NCBI GenBank assembly: GCA_005402585.1
Contig: BIFP01000007.1
Span: 1 to 64,000, forward strand
Origin: Micromonosporaceae bacterium KJ-029
GTDB lineage: Bacteria; Actinomycetota; Actinomycetes; Mycobacteriales; Micromonosporaceae
Reading direction: 5' to 3'
DNA length: 64,000 nt
The notes below the pieces were generated by a model, which saw only the letters and a list, made by a program, of their open reading frames with translations, was not told the origin of the DNA and ran no database searches. Shown here piece by piece: positions 35,517 to 44,419 of this stretch. The number at the start of each line of letters is the position of its first letter. The stretch's first letter is position 1. A program made the translations under genes and the position numbers.

Positions 35517-36601
35517 CGGCCCGCTCCCGCCGGCTCCGGCTGCCGGCCGGCCGGCCGCGCCATCCGCCCGGCCTCGGCGGCTTGCTGCGCTCCCGCCGCC
35601 TCCGAGGCGTCCGGGTCGGCCGCACGCCCGGCGGCGGCCTCGCTCAGCGCGCTGCCGAGCTGCGTGCCCGGGGCTTCGGCGGCGCGCCGCGCGGCGGCGA
35701 TCTCCGCGCCCCGTGCGTTGAAGGCGTCCCGCAGCCGCTGCGTCTTGCCGAGCCGCTGCGCCCGCTGCCACAGCACCGCCAGGTCCTCCCGCGACGCGCA
35801 CGCCGCGAGGGCCTTGGGCCAGTCGGGATCCTTCGGCGGCTCGCCGTTGTCGAGCCAGTCGAGCAGCTGGTGGCCCAGCTCGGCGTCCGGCTTGTGGATC
35901 ACCTGGTCGGCCAGGGCGTCGCACCGGCTCTTGGTCACCCGCAGGTAGTGCCCCTGGTCGAGGTCGCCCACCAGGTCGAATTCGTACTCCAGCCCGTCGC
36001 GCTGGTCGGGCTGCATGCCCAGCTTGGACACCTGCTTGCGGCCGTCGGCGCCCTCGGTGATCTCGTACCGCTGCTTCGACCGCAGGCACACCACGACGTG
36101 CCCGGGGAAGCTCATCAGCGCCTCGATGTACGCCCGCTCGATCGGGCGCACGTCCTTCCACCCGTCCATCGACCGGCCGCCGTGGTTGCGGGCGAACAGG
36201 TCGACCAGCTCCAGGATGCCGCCGGGGCCGAACCAGTAGTGCGACGCCGAGTCGAGCATGAAGCCCTGGAAGCCAGCCACGGCCGCCTCGTCGATCAGCT
36301 CGACCAGCTGACGCGGGTCGTACCGCACCGGGCTGATCTTCGAGAACCCGTACCCACCGGCCTCCTCGGGCGTCATGTCGCCGACGCCGGGCAGCTCCGG
36401 GTTCACCGCGTACTTGTCGGCCGAGTCCCGCTCGGTGTCGACAAACGCGATCCGCTCGATGCCGTCGGCGACGGTCTGCGCGCCGGTCAGCGTGTACAGC
36501 AGCTTGAGGCCGGTCAGGGTCTTCCCTGCCCCGCTCGGCCCGGCGAGCGCGATGCGCGCCTTCGCCTTCTTTCGGGTGGCCGGCATGAACCGTGAACTCA
36601 T
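35513..36601 (-). CDS. Sak4-like RecA-fold ATPase (AAA_24)
   Basis: 362 residues. Walker A GPSGAGKT (residues ~21-28), Walker B-like FQGFMLDSASHYW (~113-125), and the sensor-like stretch VVVCLRSKQRYE (~165). This fold is used by phage single-strand annealing or recombination proteins of the Sak4 group; it should bind ssDNA and ATP during phage recombination or replication. The C-terminal 90 residues are Ala-rich and low complexity. ATG 36601 follows AAGGAACGAAGG and a start-associated motif. Confidence 0.75.
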   Translation of the reverse strand: MSSRFMPATRKKAKARIALAGPSGAGKTLTGLKLLYTLTGAQTVADGIERIAFVDTERDSADKYAVNPELPGVGDMTPEEAGGYGFSKISPVRYDPRQLVELIDEAAVAGFQGFMLDSASHYWFGPGGILELVDLFARNHGGRSMDGWKDVRPIERAYIEALMSFPGHVVVCLRSKQRYEITEGADGRKQVSKLGMQPDQRDGLEYEFDLVGDLDQGHYLRVTKSRCDALADQVIHKPDAELGHQLLDWLDNGEPPKDPDWPKALAACASREDLAVLWQRAQRLGKTQRLRDAFNARGAEIAAARRAAEAPGTQLGSALSEAAAGRAADPDASEAAGAQQAAEAGRMARPAGRQPEPAGAGR

Positions 36602-36612
36602 CCTTCGTTCCT

Positions 36613-36624
36613 TTCCACGTGAAC
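36613..36624 (-). promoter_or_regulatory. Start-associated motif copy 4
   Basis: Minus strand GTTCACGTGGAA, 11 bases before the Sak4-like start. Confidence 0.7.
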
Positions 36625-36641
36625 GAACGTCTACAGAAACT

Positions 36642-36658
36642 CTATACGGCCGCAATGG
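36642..36658 (-). repeat. CATTGCGGCCGTA repeat, copy A
   Basis: Minus strand CCATTGCGGCCGTATAG. Other copies: 28873-28889 (+), 37737-37753 (-, one mismatch), 59431-59447 (-) and both arms of 47260-47290. Confidence 0.55.
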
Positions 36659-36890
36659 ACGACCGTAGCCCCACACCCTCGGGCGACGAAAAAGCGCCCG
36701 CGTGGCCCAGGCAGGCCAGGGCTCCGACGGCGGCCGGCAGGCCGCAGTCGTCGTGCCGGCAGATCACCGGCGTGCCCAGCTCGGTGCAGCCGCCCAGAAC
36801 GGCGTGCCGCCAGTCGTCCCCGGCGGGAACCAGCTCGCCGCCGCACGTCGCGCACTGCGCAACTTCGGTCGGCACCAGGTGCACCGTCAT
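36642..36890 (-). CDS. Small zinc-binding phage protein
   Basis: 82 residues from ATG 36890, overlapping the upstream stop (ATGA). QCATCGGELVP, GGCTELG, ICRHDDCGLPA and ACLGHAG give a Cys/His-rich zinc fold (residues ~13-68). The last codons contain the repeated motif ATTGCGGCCGTA. Function unknown. Confidence 0.6.
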   Translation of the reverse strand: MTVHLVPTEVAQCATCGGELVPAGDDWRHAVLGGCTELGTPVICRHDDCGLPAAVGALACLGHAGAFSSPEGVGLRSSIAAV

Positions 36891-37582
36891 TCCCCGATCA
36901 CTCTCCTCTCCCTCTTGGACACGACGTTCAGCCGACGGGCGTGCAGCGGGGCCGACTTCGTGCATCCGGGGACGGCGCATCTGCCGTTCGGTCCCTCGAT
37001 GTACGCGTGATCGTCGGCGCCGCTCCCGGCGGACCGATCCGGTTCTTGTTCCCTGTATGTCTTGCGTCCGCGTGGCGGACTAACTCCGTCCGTTGAGCGG
37101 ACTAGCGCTAGTCCGCGTGCCGAACCACTACCGGCCTTCACTGGTCCGCCTCTCGAACCAGCCAACCCGGACGAGTCGGACGAGCCGGACGCGGCTGGTC
37201 CGGCACGCGGACCAACCACGCCCAGCTCGGTGAGCGCACGCAACAGGTCGGGCGGCACCCCCAGGCGGTAGACCGTCCGGGCCTTCTTGCTCCGTGCGTC
37301 CGCAACCGTCGGCCGCTCGCGCCACACCCACTTGTTCTCCGTGCGTACCTCGCCGCCCTCGCCGTCCTTGCCCTCCAGTAGGTTGAGCCACTTCGCGACG
37401 CTCGACCGGGCGAGGCCGGTCGCGTTCACCAAGTCGGTCAGGCTGGGCGTGAAGCGCTCCGGGATCGTTGCCGTGGCCGGGTCCGACCAGGTGAGCAGCG
37501 TCAGGATGAGCTGCCGGCCGGGAGGGTCGAGCGGGCACAGGCTGTGCCTCACTGCGCGCTCGACCGTCCACCTGTCCACCAT
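36887..37582 (-). CDS. Winged-helix DNA-binding phage protein
   Basis: 231 residues. N-terminal winged helix: RQLILTLLTWSDPATATIPE, then the recognition part TPSLTDLVNATGLARSSVAKWLNLLE (residues ~46-71) and a wing, VRTENKWVWRERP. A low-complexity linker leads to a C-terminal zinc knuckle-like NGRCAVPGCTKSAPLHARRL. This layout is common for phage replication-initiator or regulator proteins. It overlaps the next gene; likely candidates for its binding sites are the repeated operators in this prophage. Confidence 0.65.
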   Translation of the reverse strand: MVDRWTVERAVRHSLCPLDPPGRQLILTLLTWSDPATATIPERFTPSLTDLVNATGLARSSVAKWLNLLEGKDGEGGEVRTENKWVWRERPTVADARSKKARTVYRLGVPPDLLRALTELGVVGPRAGPAASGSSDSSGLAGSRGGPVKAGSGSARGLALVRSTDGVSPPRGRKTYREQEPDRSAGSGADDHAYIEGPNGRCAVPGCTKSAPLHARRLNVVSKRERRVIGE

Positions 37583-37679
37583 GCAGGCGGCCTCTCTGTG
37601 CAGCGCCGCCAGCGCACCGTCGCCCGAACTGGCGTACGATGCGCGTGCGACCCGTTCTCTGTTCCGGGTTACTCCTCGG

Positions 37680-37705
37680 CCCCGCCAGATGACCGCCTGG
37701 CGGGG
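37680..37705 (-). terminator. Hairpin terminator
   Basis: 9-bp arms CCCCGCCAG / CTGGCGGGG between the 37772 and 36887 genes. Confidence 0.7.
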
Positions 37706-37771
37706 TCGACGCGTGTTCCGGCACCCTACACCCGATCTGTACGGCCGCAGTGCCTTCGGGCGTGCTCATAC

Positions 37772-38074
37772 CTACGCCGCCTCGGCGTCTTCTTCGAGCA
37801 CGTCCCACGGGTCCCACACGATCTTCCGGCCCGTGTCCTCGGCCCAGGCGTAGATCGTCGCCAGCTTCCACTGTGGGTTGTTGCTGGTGCCGCCGTCCTC
37901 CTGCGGCAGGATCTGCTTCGACCGCCACTGATACGGCGTGTTGTCCTTCACGCCGAACATCCGCACCAGCTCCTTGGGCCCCACCACCACGGGCAGTTCC
38001 AGCGGGCCCGGCTTCATCAAGTCCGCCGCGATACGCCGCGTGACCGCCTTGAGCTTCGCCTGGTTCACCTTCAC
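37772..38074 (-). CDS. AlpA/MerR-like HTH protein (possible excisionase or regulator)
   Basis: 100 residues from GTG 38074 with the strong SD GGAGGAGAGG. HTH: LVVVGPKELVRMFGV-like (LPVVVGPKELVRMFGVKDNT) and PYQWRSKQILPQEDG, then NPQWKLATIYAWAEDTGRK. This winged-HTH form is used by excisionases and small regulators that choose an operator by a VKDNTPYQWRSK helix. It has its own weak promoter upstream. A candidate reader of the TACA-N7-TGTA operators. Confidence 0.65.
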   Translation of the reverse strand: MKVNQAKLKAVTRRIAADLMKPGPLELPVVVGPKELVRMFGVKDNTPYQWRSKQILPQEDGGTSNNPQWKLATIYAWAEDTGRKIVWDPWDVLEEDAEAA

Positions 38075-38091
38075 GTTTCCTCTCCTCCCAC

Positions 38092-38125
38092 GGCCGGACG
38101 CCATACAACATCAATGTACGGCACC
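38092..38125 (-). promoter_or_regulatory. Weak promoter/operator site upstream of HTH gene
   Basis: The minus strand carries TACA-N7-TGTA (TACATTGATGTTGTA) with a -10-like TACATT. No good -35 and no second operator; a degenerate relative of the other phage promoters. Confidence 0.5.
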
Positions 38126-38137
38126 CGCCGGGGACGA

Positions 38138-38278
38138 TCAGGCCGCCACCCGGGCGACGGCGTTCGGACCGAAACACAGCAGGTCGCGGGCCATCCCCGA
38201 CAGGCGACAGCGCCCGGCCGGGTCCGGCACCCCGCTCACGAACCCGTGGCCTCGGGCCACAGGCAACGGCTTGCCCAT
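38138..38278 (-). CDS. 46-residue phage protein
   Basis: ATG 38278, strong SD GGAGGAG. Sequence KPLPVARGHGFVSGVPDPAG then RCRLSGMARDLLCFG. Immediate product of promoter P4. No family recognised; two Cys are insufficient for a ribbon. Confidence 0.55.
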   Translation of the reverse strand: MGKPLPVARGHGFVSGVPDPAGRCRLSGMARDLLCFGPNAVARVAA

Positions 38279-38317
38279 CCGCTCCTCCTCTACAAGTAGG
38301 GCGAGACGTACAAAGAC

Positions 38318-38347
38318 ATTGTATGACACGGAGGGGTCGGCCGTCAA
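38318..38347 (-). promoter_or_regulatory. Phage promoter P4 (class II) with paired operators
   Basis: -35 TTGACG (38342-38347), 18-bp spacer, -10 TACAAT (38318-38323). TACA-N7-TGTA lies over the -10 and TACA-N7-TTGA over the -35, centres 35 bp apart. Reads leftward into the early region. Confidence 0.85.
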
Positions 38348-38409
38348 TAGACTATGTACGTCCGGCGAGCCGCTTTGCCCGATGTCCCATCCGCTCGCTA
38401 TGCTGGTGT

Positions 38410-38421
38410 CTCCACGTGAAC
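38410..38421 (-). promoter_or_regulatory. Start-associated motif copy 5
   Basis: Minus strand GTTCACGTGGAG, directly abutting the terminator hairpin at 38422. The nearest ATG (38390) opens only a 12-codon frame. Confidence 0.6.
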
Positions 38422-38461
38422 ACAGCGCAGCCCCGGATTTCGCGATCCGGGGCTGCGCTGT
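38422..38461 (-). terminator. Terminator of the tail operon
   Basis: Perfect 17-bp arms (ACAGCGCAGCCCCGGAT / complement), 6-base loop, 12 bases after the last tail gene. Confidence 0.85.
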
Positions 38462-38473
38462 TTCCTGCGGCCG

Positions 38474-39127
38474 TCAGGCCAGCGGCAACGGGTAGTCGAC
38501 GGACACCCGCACGACGTCGTTCGTCGCGATCACCGACGTCGAGTGCATGTCCAGCAGGGTCAGCTGCCCGTTCGTGGCCAGCACCGCCGACCCGGACGTC
38601 ACCGACGACCGGAACAGGTGGTGCTTCGTCATCGCCGGCCGGAACCTCGGATCGGTCAGCGTCACCATCAGCGTGTCCGTGATGTTGCCCAGGGCGCTCG
38701 CCGTGATCGGCCCACCCGTGCGTCGCACGTTCACGTTCAGCTCGATACGCGCCCCGATGATCCGGTACGCGTTGTCTTCCTGCGCCCAGCCCGCCGGGTA
38801 CGCCAGGGCCAGCTCGTTGCTGACCACCCCGGTGTCGGCCAGGTACGCCGAACGGGGCGGCACCCCCAGGTACCCGACCACATGGTGGCCAGCCGGCGGC
38901 GTCATCAGCACCATCACCCGCGCGTCCTTCGGCAGCGCCCCCACCAGCGACACGACCCGCATCGCCGTGATGTCCGCGTCCATCACCACCAGGAACCCGC
39001 CACCCGGCGCCGGGCCGACCACCGTCGCCGGCCGCAGCCGGCTCGTGATCCCCATCGCCAACACCCGGTCGAGGACCGCCTCGGCGATCGCCTTCACCGG
39101 GACCTGCACCATCCGCTGGTCGATCAC
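38474..39127 (-). CDS. Phage tail/virion-associated protein
   Basis: 217 residues. N-terminal helix IAEAVLDRVLAMGITSRL, then beta-rich sequence (VVGPAPGGGFLVVMDADI, YRIIGARIELNVNVRRTG). Last gene of the tail operon, overlapping the preceding tail protein (ATGA). It fits the small structural proteins found after the tail tip in actinophages; exact role unknown. Confidence 0.55.
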   Translation of the reverse strand: MIDQRMVQVPVKAIAEAVLDRVLAMGITSRLRPATVVGPAPGGGFLVVMDADITAMRVVSLVGALPKDARVMVLMTPPAGHHVVGYLGVPPRSAYLADTGVVSNELALAYPAGWAQEDNAYRIIGARIELNVNVRRTGGPITASALGNITDTLMVTLTDPRFRPAMTKHHLFRSSVTSGSAVLATNGQLTLLDMHSTSVIATNDVVRVSVDYPLPLA

Positions 39128-40215
39128 AGGTCATCCCCGCCCGTGTCCGGGTACGCCCGACGCAGCGTGTGCCGCATCTCCCCACCGGGGGCCAGCGGCA
39201 TCGTCCAGCCCGTCTCCAGCCACAGCACCCCGTCCCACCGCACCACGTCGTACCCGTCGTGCCGCGGGTCCGGCGGCGTCGACAGCTCCACCGTCTCGTA
39301 CGCCGTCTGCTGGATCCCCAGCGTCCGGGCGTACACGTCGGCCGCCACCCGCGACGGCAGCTGCGCCTCCACCACCATCGGCAGCACGAAGCCCCGGCGC
39401 GCGATCGAGTGCGGCGCCGACGAGGGCACGTCGTACGTGCCGACGATCGGCTGCTCCTCCTCGCCAGGGTCGTTGCTGACCACCACGAACCGGTTCGGGG
39501 CGGTCAGCAGGTCCGAGCCGCGCGCCACCGACCCGCGGATCACCCGCTGCGAGGCGTCCAGGTCGATCGTCGGCTTGTGGCTCGCCGGCTCGAAGGCCCG
39601 CACCAGCCGCAGCCGGCCGGCGTGGTTGAACCACGGCAGGAAGTACCCGCCCTGCCGCGACAGGTCCCGCAGCGCCATGCCCCGCGTGTTGCCCGGCGAC
39701 CAGGCGCTCATGGACGTCAGCTCCGTCGCGTCCACCTGAACCTCGCCGATCGGCATGGCCTCCAGTAGCCGCCGGATCGCCTGGTCGACCAGCTGCCCGC
39801 CACCCTCGAAGCCGGCCTCCAGCTCCTGGTCCACGATGAACATCTCGTCGAACAGGGTCAGCGGCGCCGTCGACCCGGAGCTGGTCACCAGCTCCGTGGC
39901 GTCGCCCACCATGTAGCGGCCCAGCGGGTACGTCCGCCGCTGCCGGCCGCCGACAACCATCGAGATCGCCACCCGGTCGGTCAGCGGATCCAGGCGGGCC
40001 GTGTCCTTGACGCCCAGGACCAGCCCGGACACCCGCCGCACGATCGTGCCCGTGAGGTCGTGAGCCAGCGTCGGTGTCGTGTCCCGCAGCGGCGTCAGCG
40101 GGCCACGCGGCACCCCGGTCCGCCCGTCGATCAGGTCGAATCGGTACGACACTGCCCGCTGCCCGACGTGGCCGGGCAGGTCGAGCAAGTCAGGTCGCCG
40201 CGCAGATGCCAGCAC
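39124..40215 (-). CDS. Minor tail protein (DUF5047-like, distal tail/hub)
   Basis: 363 residues. Segments YRFDLIDGRTGVPRGPLTPL, DPLTDRVAISMVVGGRQR and RTYPLGRYMVGDATELV mark the hub-like proteins at the phage tail tip. The middle has GNTRGMALRDLSRQGGYFLPW, seen in baseplate-hub proteins. It overlaps the 1409-residue tail gene by 26 bases. It should connect the tube end to the receptor-binding parts. Confidence 0.7.
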   Translation of the reverse strand: MLASARRPDLLDLPGHVGQRAVSYRFDLIDGRTGVPRGPLTPLRDTTPTLAHDLTGTIVRRVSGLVLGVKDTARLDPLTDRVAISMVVGGRQRRTYPLGRYMVGDATELVTSSGSTAPLTLFDEMFIVDQELEAGFEGGGQLVDQAIRRLLEAMPIGEVQVDATELTSMSAWSPGNTRGMALRDLSRQGGYFLPWFNHAGRLRLVRAFEPASHKPTIDLDASQRVIRGSVARGSDLLTAPNRFVVVSNDPGEEEQPIVGTYDVPSSAPHSIARRGFVLPMVVEAQLPSRVAADVYARTLGIQQTAYETVELSTPPDPRHDGYDVVRWDGVLWLETGWTMPLAPGGEMRHTLRRAYPDTGGDDL

Positions 40216-43200
40216 CGCTCACCCTCCACGTCGCGCCGTGCGCGTCGACGAACACCTTCGTGCCCTTCGGCTGCGCCTCGAAGTCCGGCCCGACGAGCAC
40301 CGGCCCGTCGACGCCGTTGCGGATCTCCACCCTCGACACAGCGACCTCCCCCTCCACCCCCACCTCCAAGAAGCCGGAGTCAAGATCCAGGGGCTCCGCG
40401 AAGTCATCCACCGCGATTCCCGGGCCCCACGTCTCACCGTCCAGCGACGTAGACAGCGTGAGCCGGGCCTGCCCGCCGCCAACATCCTCCTGGTACACAG
40501 CCCGCAGCCACCGCCGCTGGTTGCGCACCACCCCAAGCTGCTCGCTGGGCACGCACTCGAAGAACAACTCGTCGCCCCACACTTCAAAGCAGGCGTCAAC
40601 GTCGGACCAGCGGATGTTCCAACCAGACGAGACGAACTCCGTCGGGTCGGTGTCGGAATAGTGGTCCAGCCGGACGGCCCACACGTCGCCGGAGGTGCGC
40701 ATCTCCACCCGGATGTCGACGTCCGCCATCGGCTCGCGCACCTGGTAGTCATCGGTGTCCAGCCTCACCGCTGGCGTCAGGTTGCCGGTGGCCACGCCGC
40801 CCCGCACACCGGTCCGCCCGGCAGCCGCGTAGGTGGTGTCCGTCGTCCGCACCGCCCAGCCCGGCCAGTAGCTACCGTCGGGCCAGGCCGCGGCCCGCAC
40901 CACCGCCCCCCGGATCTGGAACCGCAACCGGATCCAGTCGCCTGGCGCGTACGTGACCTGGTCGCCCTGCCAGTCCGTCGCAGTCACTTCCGTGCTGATG
41001 GCCGTCCGCAGGCCGTTGTCGATCCGCTCCAGCGACACACCGGTGGTGCCGTTGACTCGGAACGCTAACCGCGCCCGGTAGTAGCTGCTGCCGTCGACGT
41101 CCCGGCCCACCAGGTACGCGTAGATCGGCTGCCCCACCGCCATCGCGGAAACCCGGAACCGCGCCTCCACATCGACATTGGCGAGGTTCGGGCCGGTGAC
41201 CACCCGTATATCAGCGGGTGCCCGCCCGATGCCCGCCTCGTCGACGTACAGCAACTGAGAGGCCGCAGGCGTCCCGGTCAGGGAGACGTTGCAGGTGGCC
41301 CTCGCGGTTCCCTCCAGGGTCGCCGTCGCCGTGAACGCCAGCGGCGTCCACGTGTTCGCGGGTACGGGCGCCGCCGGCCCCGTGGACGTTCCGATGTAGG
41401 TGCCGGCCGCGTCGAACCAGTTGATCGACAGGGTGACGGTGCGGGCGACCACGCACCGCACCCACGCAACCGCCCGCCAGTCCTGGCCGACAGCCGCGTC
41501 CAGCGCGTGAGGGCTTTGCGCCCGCACCGTCGCGGACACTCCGTCCGGGGTCAGCAGGCCCGACGCGACGCCCTGGTGGCTCTGCGCCGTCGACCGCACG
41601 AACGTTCCACCGAACGCCTCCCAGCCGGCAACATCCGCCTCGAAGTCCGGATTGCTGCTGCCGAACGCCAGCAGGTCGATCGACCCGACACCGTCGCTGA
41701 CCCGCACGTTCGCCGCCGATCCCTGGATGACCTGCCATGCCAGCCCGGGTGCTTCCGTCGTCCCCCACCCGCCCGGAGGAACGTCCCGGCCGAAGTGGTC
41801 GTCCACGACCACCGGGGCCCAGCCAATCCCGGCCGGGTCGTCGGCCACCGCCTCCCCCAACGACCTGTTGCCCTCTGCCCGCAGGCCCTCGCACGGCGGT
41901 GGGCCGCCGTCGACCGGGGCCGGCGTATCCGTCACCTCGACCACGGTCACCTGCGCCAGCTGCATGTGCCCGCGCTTCCTGTTGCGCCGCACCGAACCGG
42001 ACGGCACCAGCAGCGTGGCCAGCCACCGGTTGTCCATCTCGTCTCGCACGCACACGTACGGCACGGTGTCCCAGGCCAGGTCACGCAGACCGCGGAACCC
42101 CTTGTCCAGCGTCCCGGCCGGGATGGCGGCCGCGTTGACCAGCAGGGTCCGCGTGAACTCGACCCCACCGCGCTCCAGCGGCCTCATCGCCGTCCGGAAG
42201 TCCCGGTCGAACATCGCCTGCAGCTCGACCTGCCCCGCCTCCGGAAACGTGAAGTCCTCGTTCCCGGTCCGGTCGCGGCTCGTCGCGTACGCCAGGTTCG
42301 CCGCCGGGTTGTCGTTGCTGGTCAGGATCAGGACACCCACGTCGACGCGGGTGCCCGTCACTCCGGGGGCGGGGATCGTCGCCGCCACTGGCACCGACCA
42401 CGGGCCGGGCACTCCGATGCGATGCACCATCCGGATTCGGTACCGCGACTCGACGCCCACCCGGGCCTCGTAGTCGTCCACCGTGCTGATGTTCGGCGCG
42501 GCGACCAGGCCGATCGTCTCCCACTCGTCGGGGTGCATCGTGTCGTCCTGGCGCTGTACCTCGTAGGAGCCCCAGCCCGCGACCACGTCGCTGTTGACCG
42601 CGTCCCACGACAGCCGGTGGTAGTGGATCCCGGCCGGGATCCCGCCGACCGGCCGGACGCAATGCTCGTCAATCACGGTGAGGGGCTGCACCGCCGGCTC
42701 GACGACCAGGCCGGTCACCTCGTCCATCTCCCGCACCAGCATCAGCGTGAGATCCGCCGAGCGGTCGTCGTTGCCGTCGATCGTCGCGTACGCGGCCACG
42801 CCGCCGTACGTGGTGTCGCTGATGGTGCTGGCCGCCGTGCTGCCAGGCTCGGCGTCGGCGCCGAGGACCTGCCACGGCGACTCGTTGTCAGCGCCGCTGC
42901 TGAACACCCACCACGTCACCCCTCCGCCGCCGTCGGCGACGTACGGCTGGTTCAGCCGCAGCGTGACCTCCCGCCACCCATCGGCCAATTCCGGCAGGGC
43001 ATCGAACTCGTCCACGCTGATCGACGCCTCCGGCCCCAGCCCCAACCACGGGTCAGCCGGGTTGCCCTGGTACACCCACAGCACACTGCGGGTGCCGGGC
43101 AGGTGCCGCGCATAGAACCGCACCCACACGTAGGTGCCGGCCTCGTCGTTCGGGATCCGCTGCACCACTGCACCCGGGGGCTGCCGCTCGGAGAGCGTGC

Positions 43201-44419
43201 CGACAGCCTGCGCCTGGTAGGCGTGCGACCGGTCATCGGCGACGCCAGGCAGCGGCTCGCCCCGGTACATCACGACCGCGGGCAGCTCGGTGACCGTCTG
43301 GAGGGTCGACGTGGCGCCCTCGCGCACTGTCTTCTGCAACAAGACCCCGCGCATGCTCGGCAGGGCGTCGAGGGTGCCGAGCCGGTCTACCGAGAGCGGC
43401 ACCGGCGACGCAACCGACAGCTGCCCGGAGTACGCCTGTCCGACGGTCACCGCGTACCGGTGTCCGGACCACAGCCAGGTCGGCCACCCGTAGTTGAACA
43501 TGTCGAACATGGGGATCTCGTAGTACAAGCCACCCTGCTGGCCGGACCCGTCGGAGATGTCCAGCCCGCCGCCGCCGGTTCGGTTCTCCTCCCCGTACGT
43601 CACCTCCAGCGCCAAGTAGTGCACCTGGAACTGCGTCGCGGCCTCGGCTGCTCCGGTGACCTGGAGCCGCACGTTGACGTTCGTGCCGCCAGGTGCCGCC
43701 CACGCCGTCAGCCCGGACGTCGGGGCCGTGTTGCCCGCGTACGAGTACGGCATCCGCCACTTCGTCGTCAGCGGGGTCGCCGCGGTGCTCCACCACGGGT
43801 TCAGCTCCCCGAGCCGCGACCGCCGTACCGTCGTGACCCCGGTGTGCTCCGCCGGCCCGGTCAGCGTCTCGTCCATCGGCCAGTTCACACCCGCCGAGGG
43901 CCGCTCCAGGCCGAGCGTCACCGCCGGGGCCGCCAGTTCGGCGAACGGGCCCGTCATCACGTACAGCACCGACACGTCGAGGATCCGCCGTCGCCACAGG
44001 GCCCCGGTCATCGCCGCCGTGTTGCTCTGGAACCAGAACCGGGCAGCGGCGTTCGGCCCCGTCAGGCCGACGTACCGCGGGTCGGACGGGTTGCTCACCG
44101 CGTCGGCGGCGGAGGCAGCGCCGCCCACCAACGCCGCCCCGGGCAGCAGCTCCCCCGACGCGCACGGGATCACCAGCTTCCGGGCGGGGCCGGTGCCGGC
44201 GACAAGCTCCGCCCGGTACAGGTTGACCAGCAGTTCCTTGCGAGTCGGCCGGCCAGGCGGCGGCGACGTCGACAGCAGCCGAACCCTCTGCACGTTGTCG
44301 GTTTCGGCCCGGAACGTGTACCCGACCTCGGTGGCCACGTCGAGCAGCAACGGGTCTTTCACCAGCGGCGCCCACTGCATCCCGAGCACGTACGGCCGGT
44401 CCGGGTTGTACTCGCCCAT
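40190..44419 (-). CDS. Large minor tail / receptor-binding protein
   Basis: 1409 residues. Beta-rich throughout. An N-terminal tail-attachment part (YVLGMQWAPLVKDPLLLDVA) is followed by jelly-roll-like repeats, a fibronectin III-like unit around residues 580-690 (YHRLSWDAVNSDVVAGWGSY, RYRIRMVHRIGVPGPW), a domain at ~840-1010, and a LamG/concanavalin-like C-terminal part (VDVEARFRVSAMAVG, YYRARLAFRVNGTTGVSLER). Carbohydrate-type folds suggest host wall binding. It overlaps the tape-measure gene (ATGA). Confidence 0.75.
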   Translation of the reverse strand: MGEYNPDRPYVLGMQWAPLVKDPLLLDVATEVGYTFRAETDNVQRVRLLSTSPPPGRPTRKELLVNLYRAELVAGTGPARKLVIPCASGELLPGAALVGGAASAADAVSNPSDPRYVGLTGPNAAARFWFQSNTAAMTGALWRRRILDVSVLYVMTGPFAELAAPAVTLGLERPSAGVNWPMDETLTGPAEHTGVTTVRRSRLGELNPWWSTAATPLTTKWRMPYSYAGNTAPTSGLTAWAAPGGTNVNVRLQVTGAAEAATQFQVHYLALEVTYGEENRTGGGGLDISDGSGQQGGLYYEIPMFDMFNYGWPTWLWSGHRYAVTVGQAYSGQLSVASPVPLSVDRLGTLDALPSMRGVLLQKTVREGATSTLQTVTELPAVVMYRGEPLPGVADDRSHAYQAQAVGTLSERQPPGAVVQRIPNDEAGTYVWVRFYARHLPGTRSVLWVYQGNPADPWLGLGPEASISVDEFDALPELADGWREVTLRLNQPYVADGGGGVTWWVFSSGADNESPWQVLGADAEPGSTAASTISDTTYGGVAAYATIDGNDDRSADLTLMLVREMDEVTGLVVEPAVQPLTVIDEHCVRPVGGIPAGIHYHRLSWDAVNSDVVAGWGSYEVQRQDDTMHPDEWETIGLVAAPNISTVDDYEARVGVESRYRIRMVHRIGVPGPWSVPVAATIPAPGVTGTRVDVGVLILTSNDNPAANLAYATSRDRTGNEDFTFPEAGQVELQAMFDRDFRTAMRPLERGGVEFTRTLLVNAAAIPAGTLDKGFRGLRDLAWDTVPYVCVRDEMDNRWLATLLVPSGSVRRNRKRGHMQLAQVTVVEVTDTPAPVDGGPPPCEGLRAEGNRSLGEAVADDPAGIGWAPVVVDDHFGRDVPPGGWGTTEAPGLAWQVIQGSAANVRVSDGVGSIDLLAFGSSNPDFEADVAGWEAFGGTFVRSTAQSHQGVASGLLTPDGVSATVRAQSPHALDAAVGQDWRAVAWVRCVVARTVTLSINWFDAAGTYIGTSTGPAAPVPANTWTPLAFTATATLEGTARATCNVSLTGTPAASQLLYVDEAGIGRAPADIRVVTGPNLANVDVEARFRVSAMAVGQPIYAYLVGRDVDGSSYYRARLAFRVNGTTGVSLERIDNGLRTAISTEVTATDWQGDQVTYAPGDWIRLRFQIRGAVVRAAAWPDGSYWPGWAVRTTDTTYAAAGRTGVRGGVATGNLTPAVRLDTDDYQVREPMADVDIRVEMRTSGDVWAVRLDHYSDTDPTEFVSSGWNIRWSDVDACFEVWGDELFFECVPSEQLGVVRNQRRWLRAVYQEDVGGGQARLTLSTSLDGETWGPGIAVDDFAEPLDLDSGFLEVGVEGEVAVSRVEIRNGVDGPVLVGPDFEAQPKGTKVFVDAHGATWRVSGAGICAAT

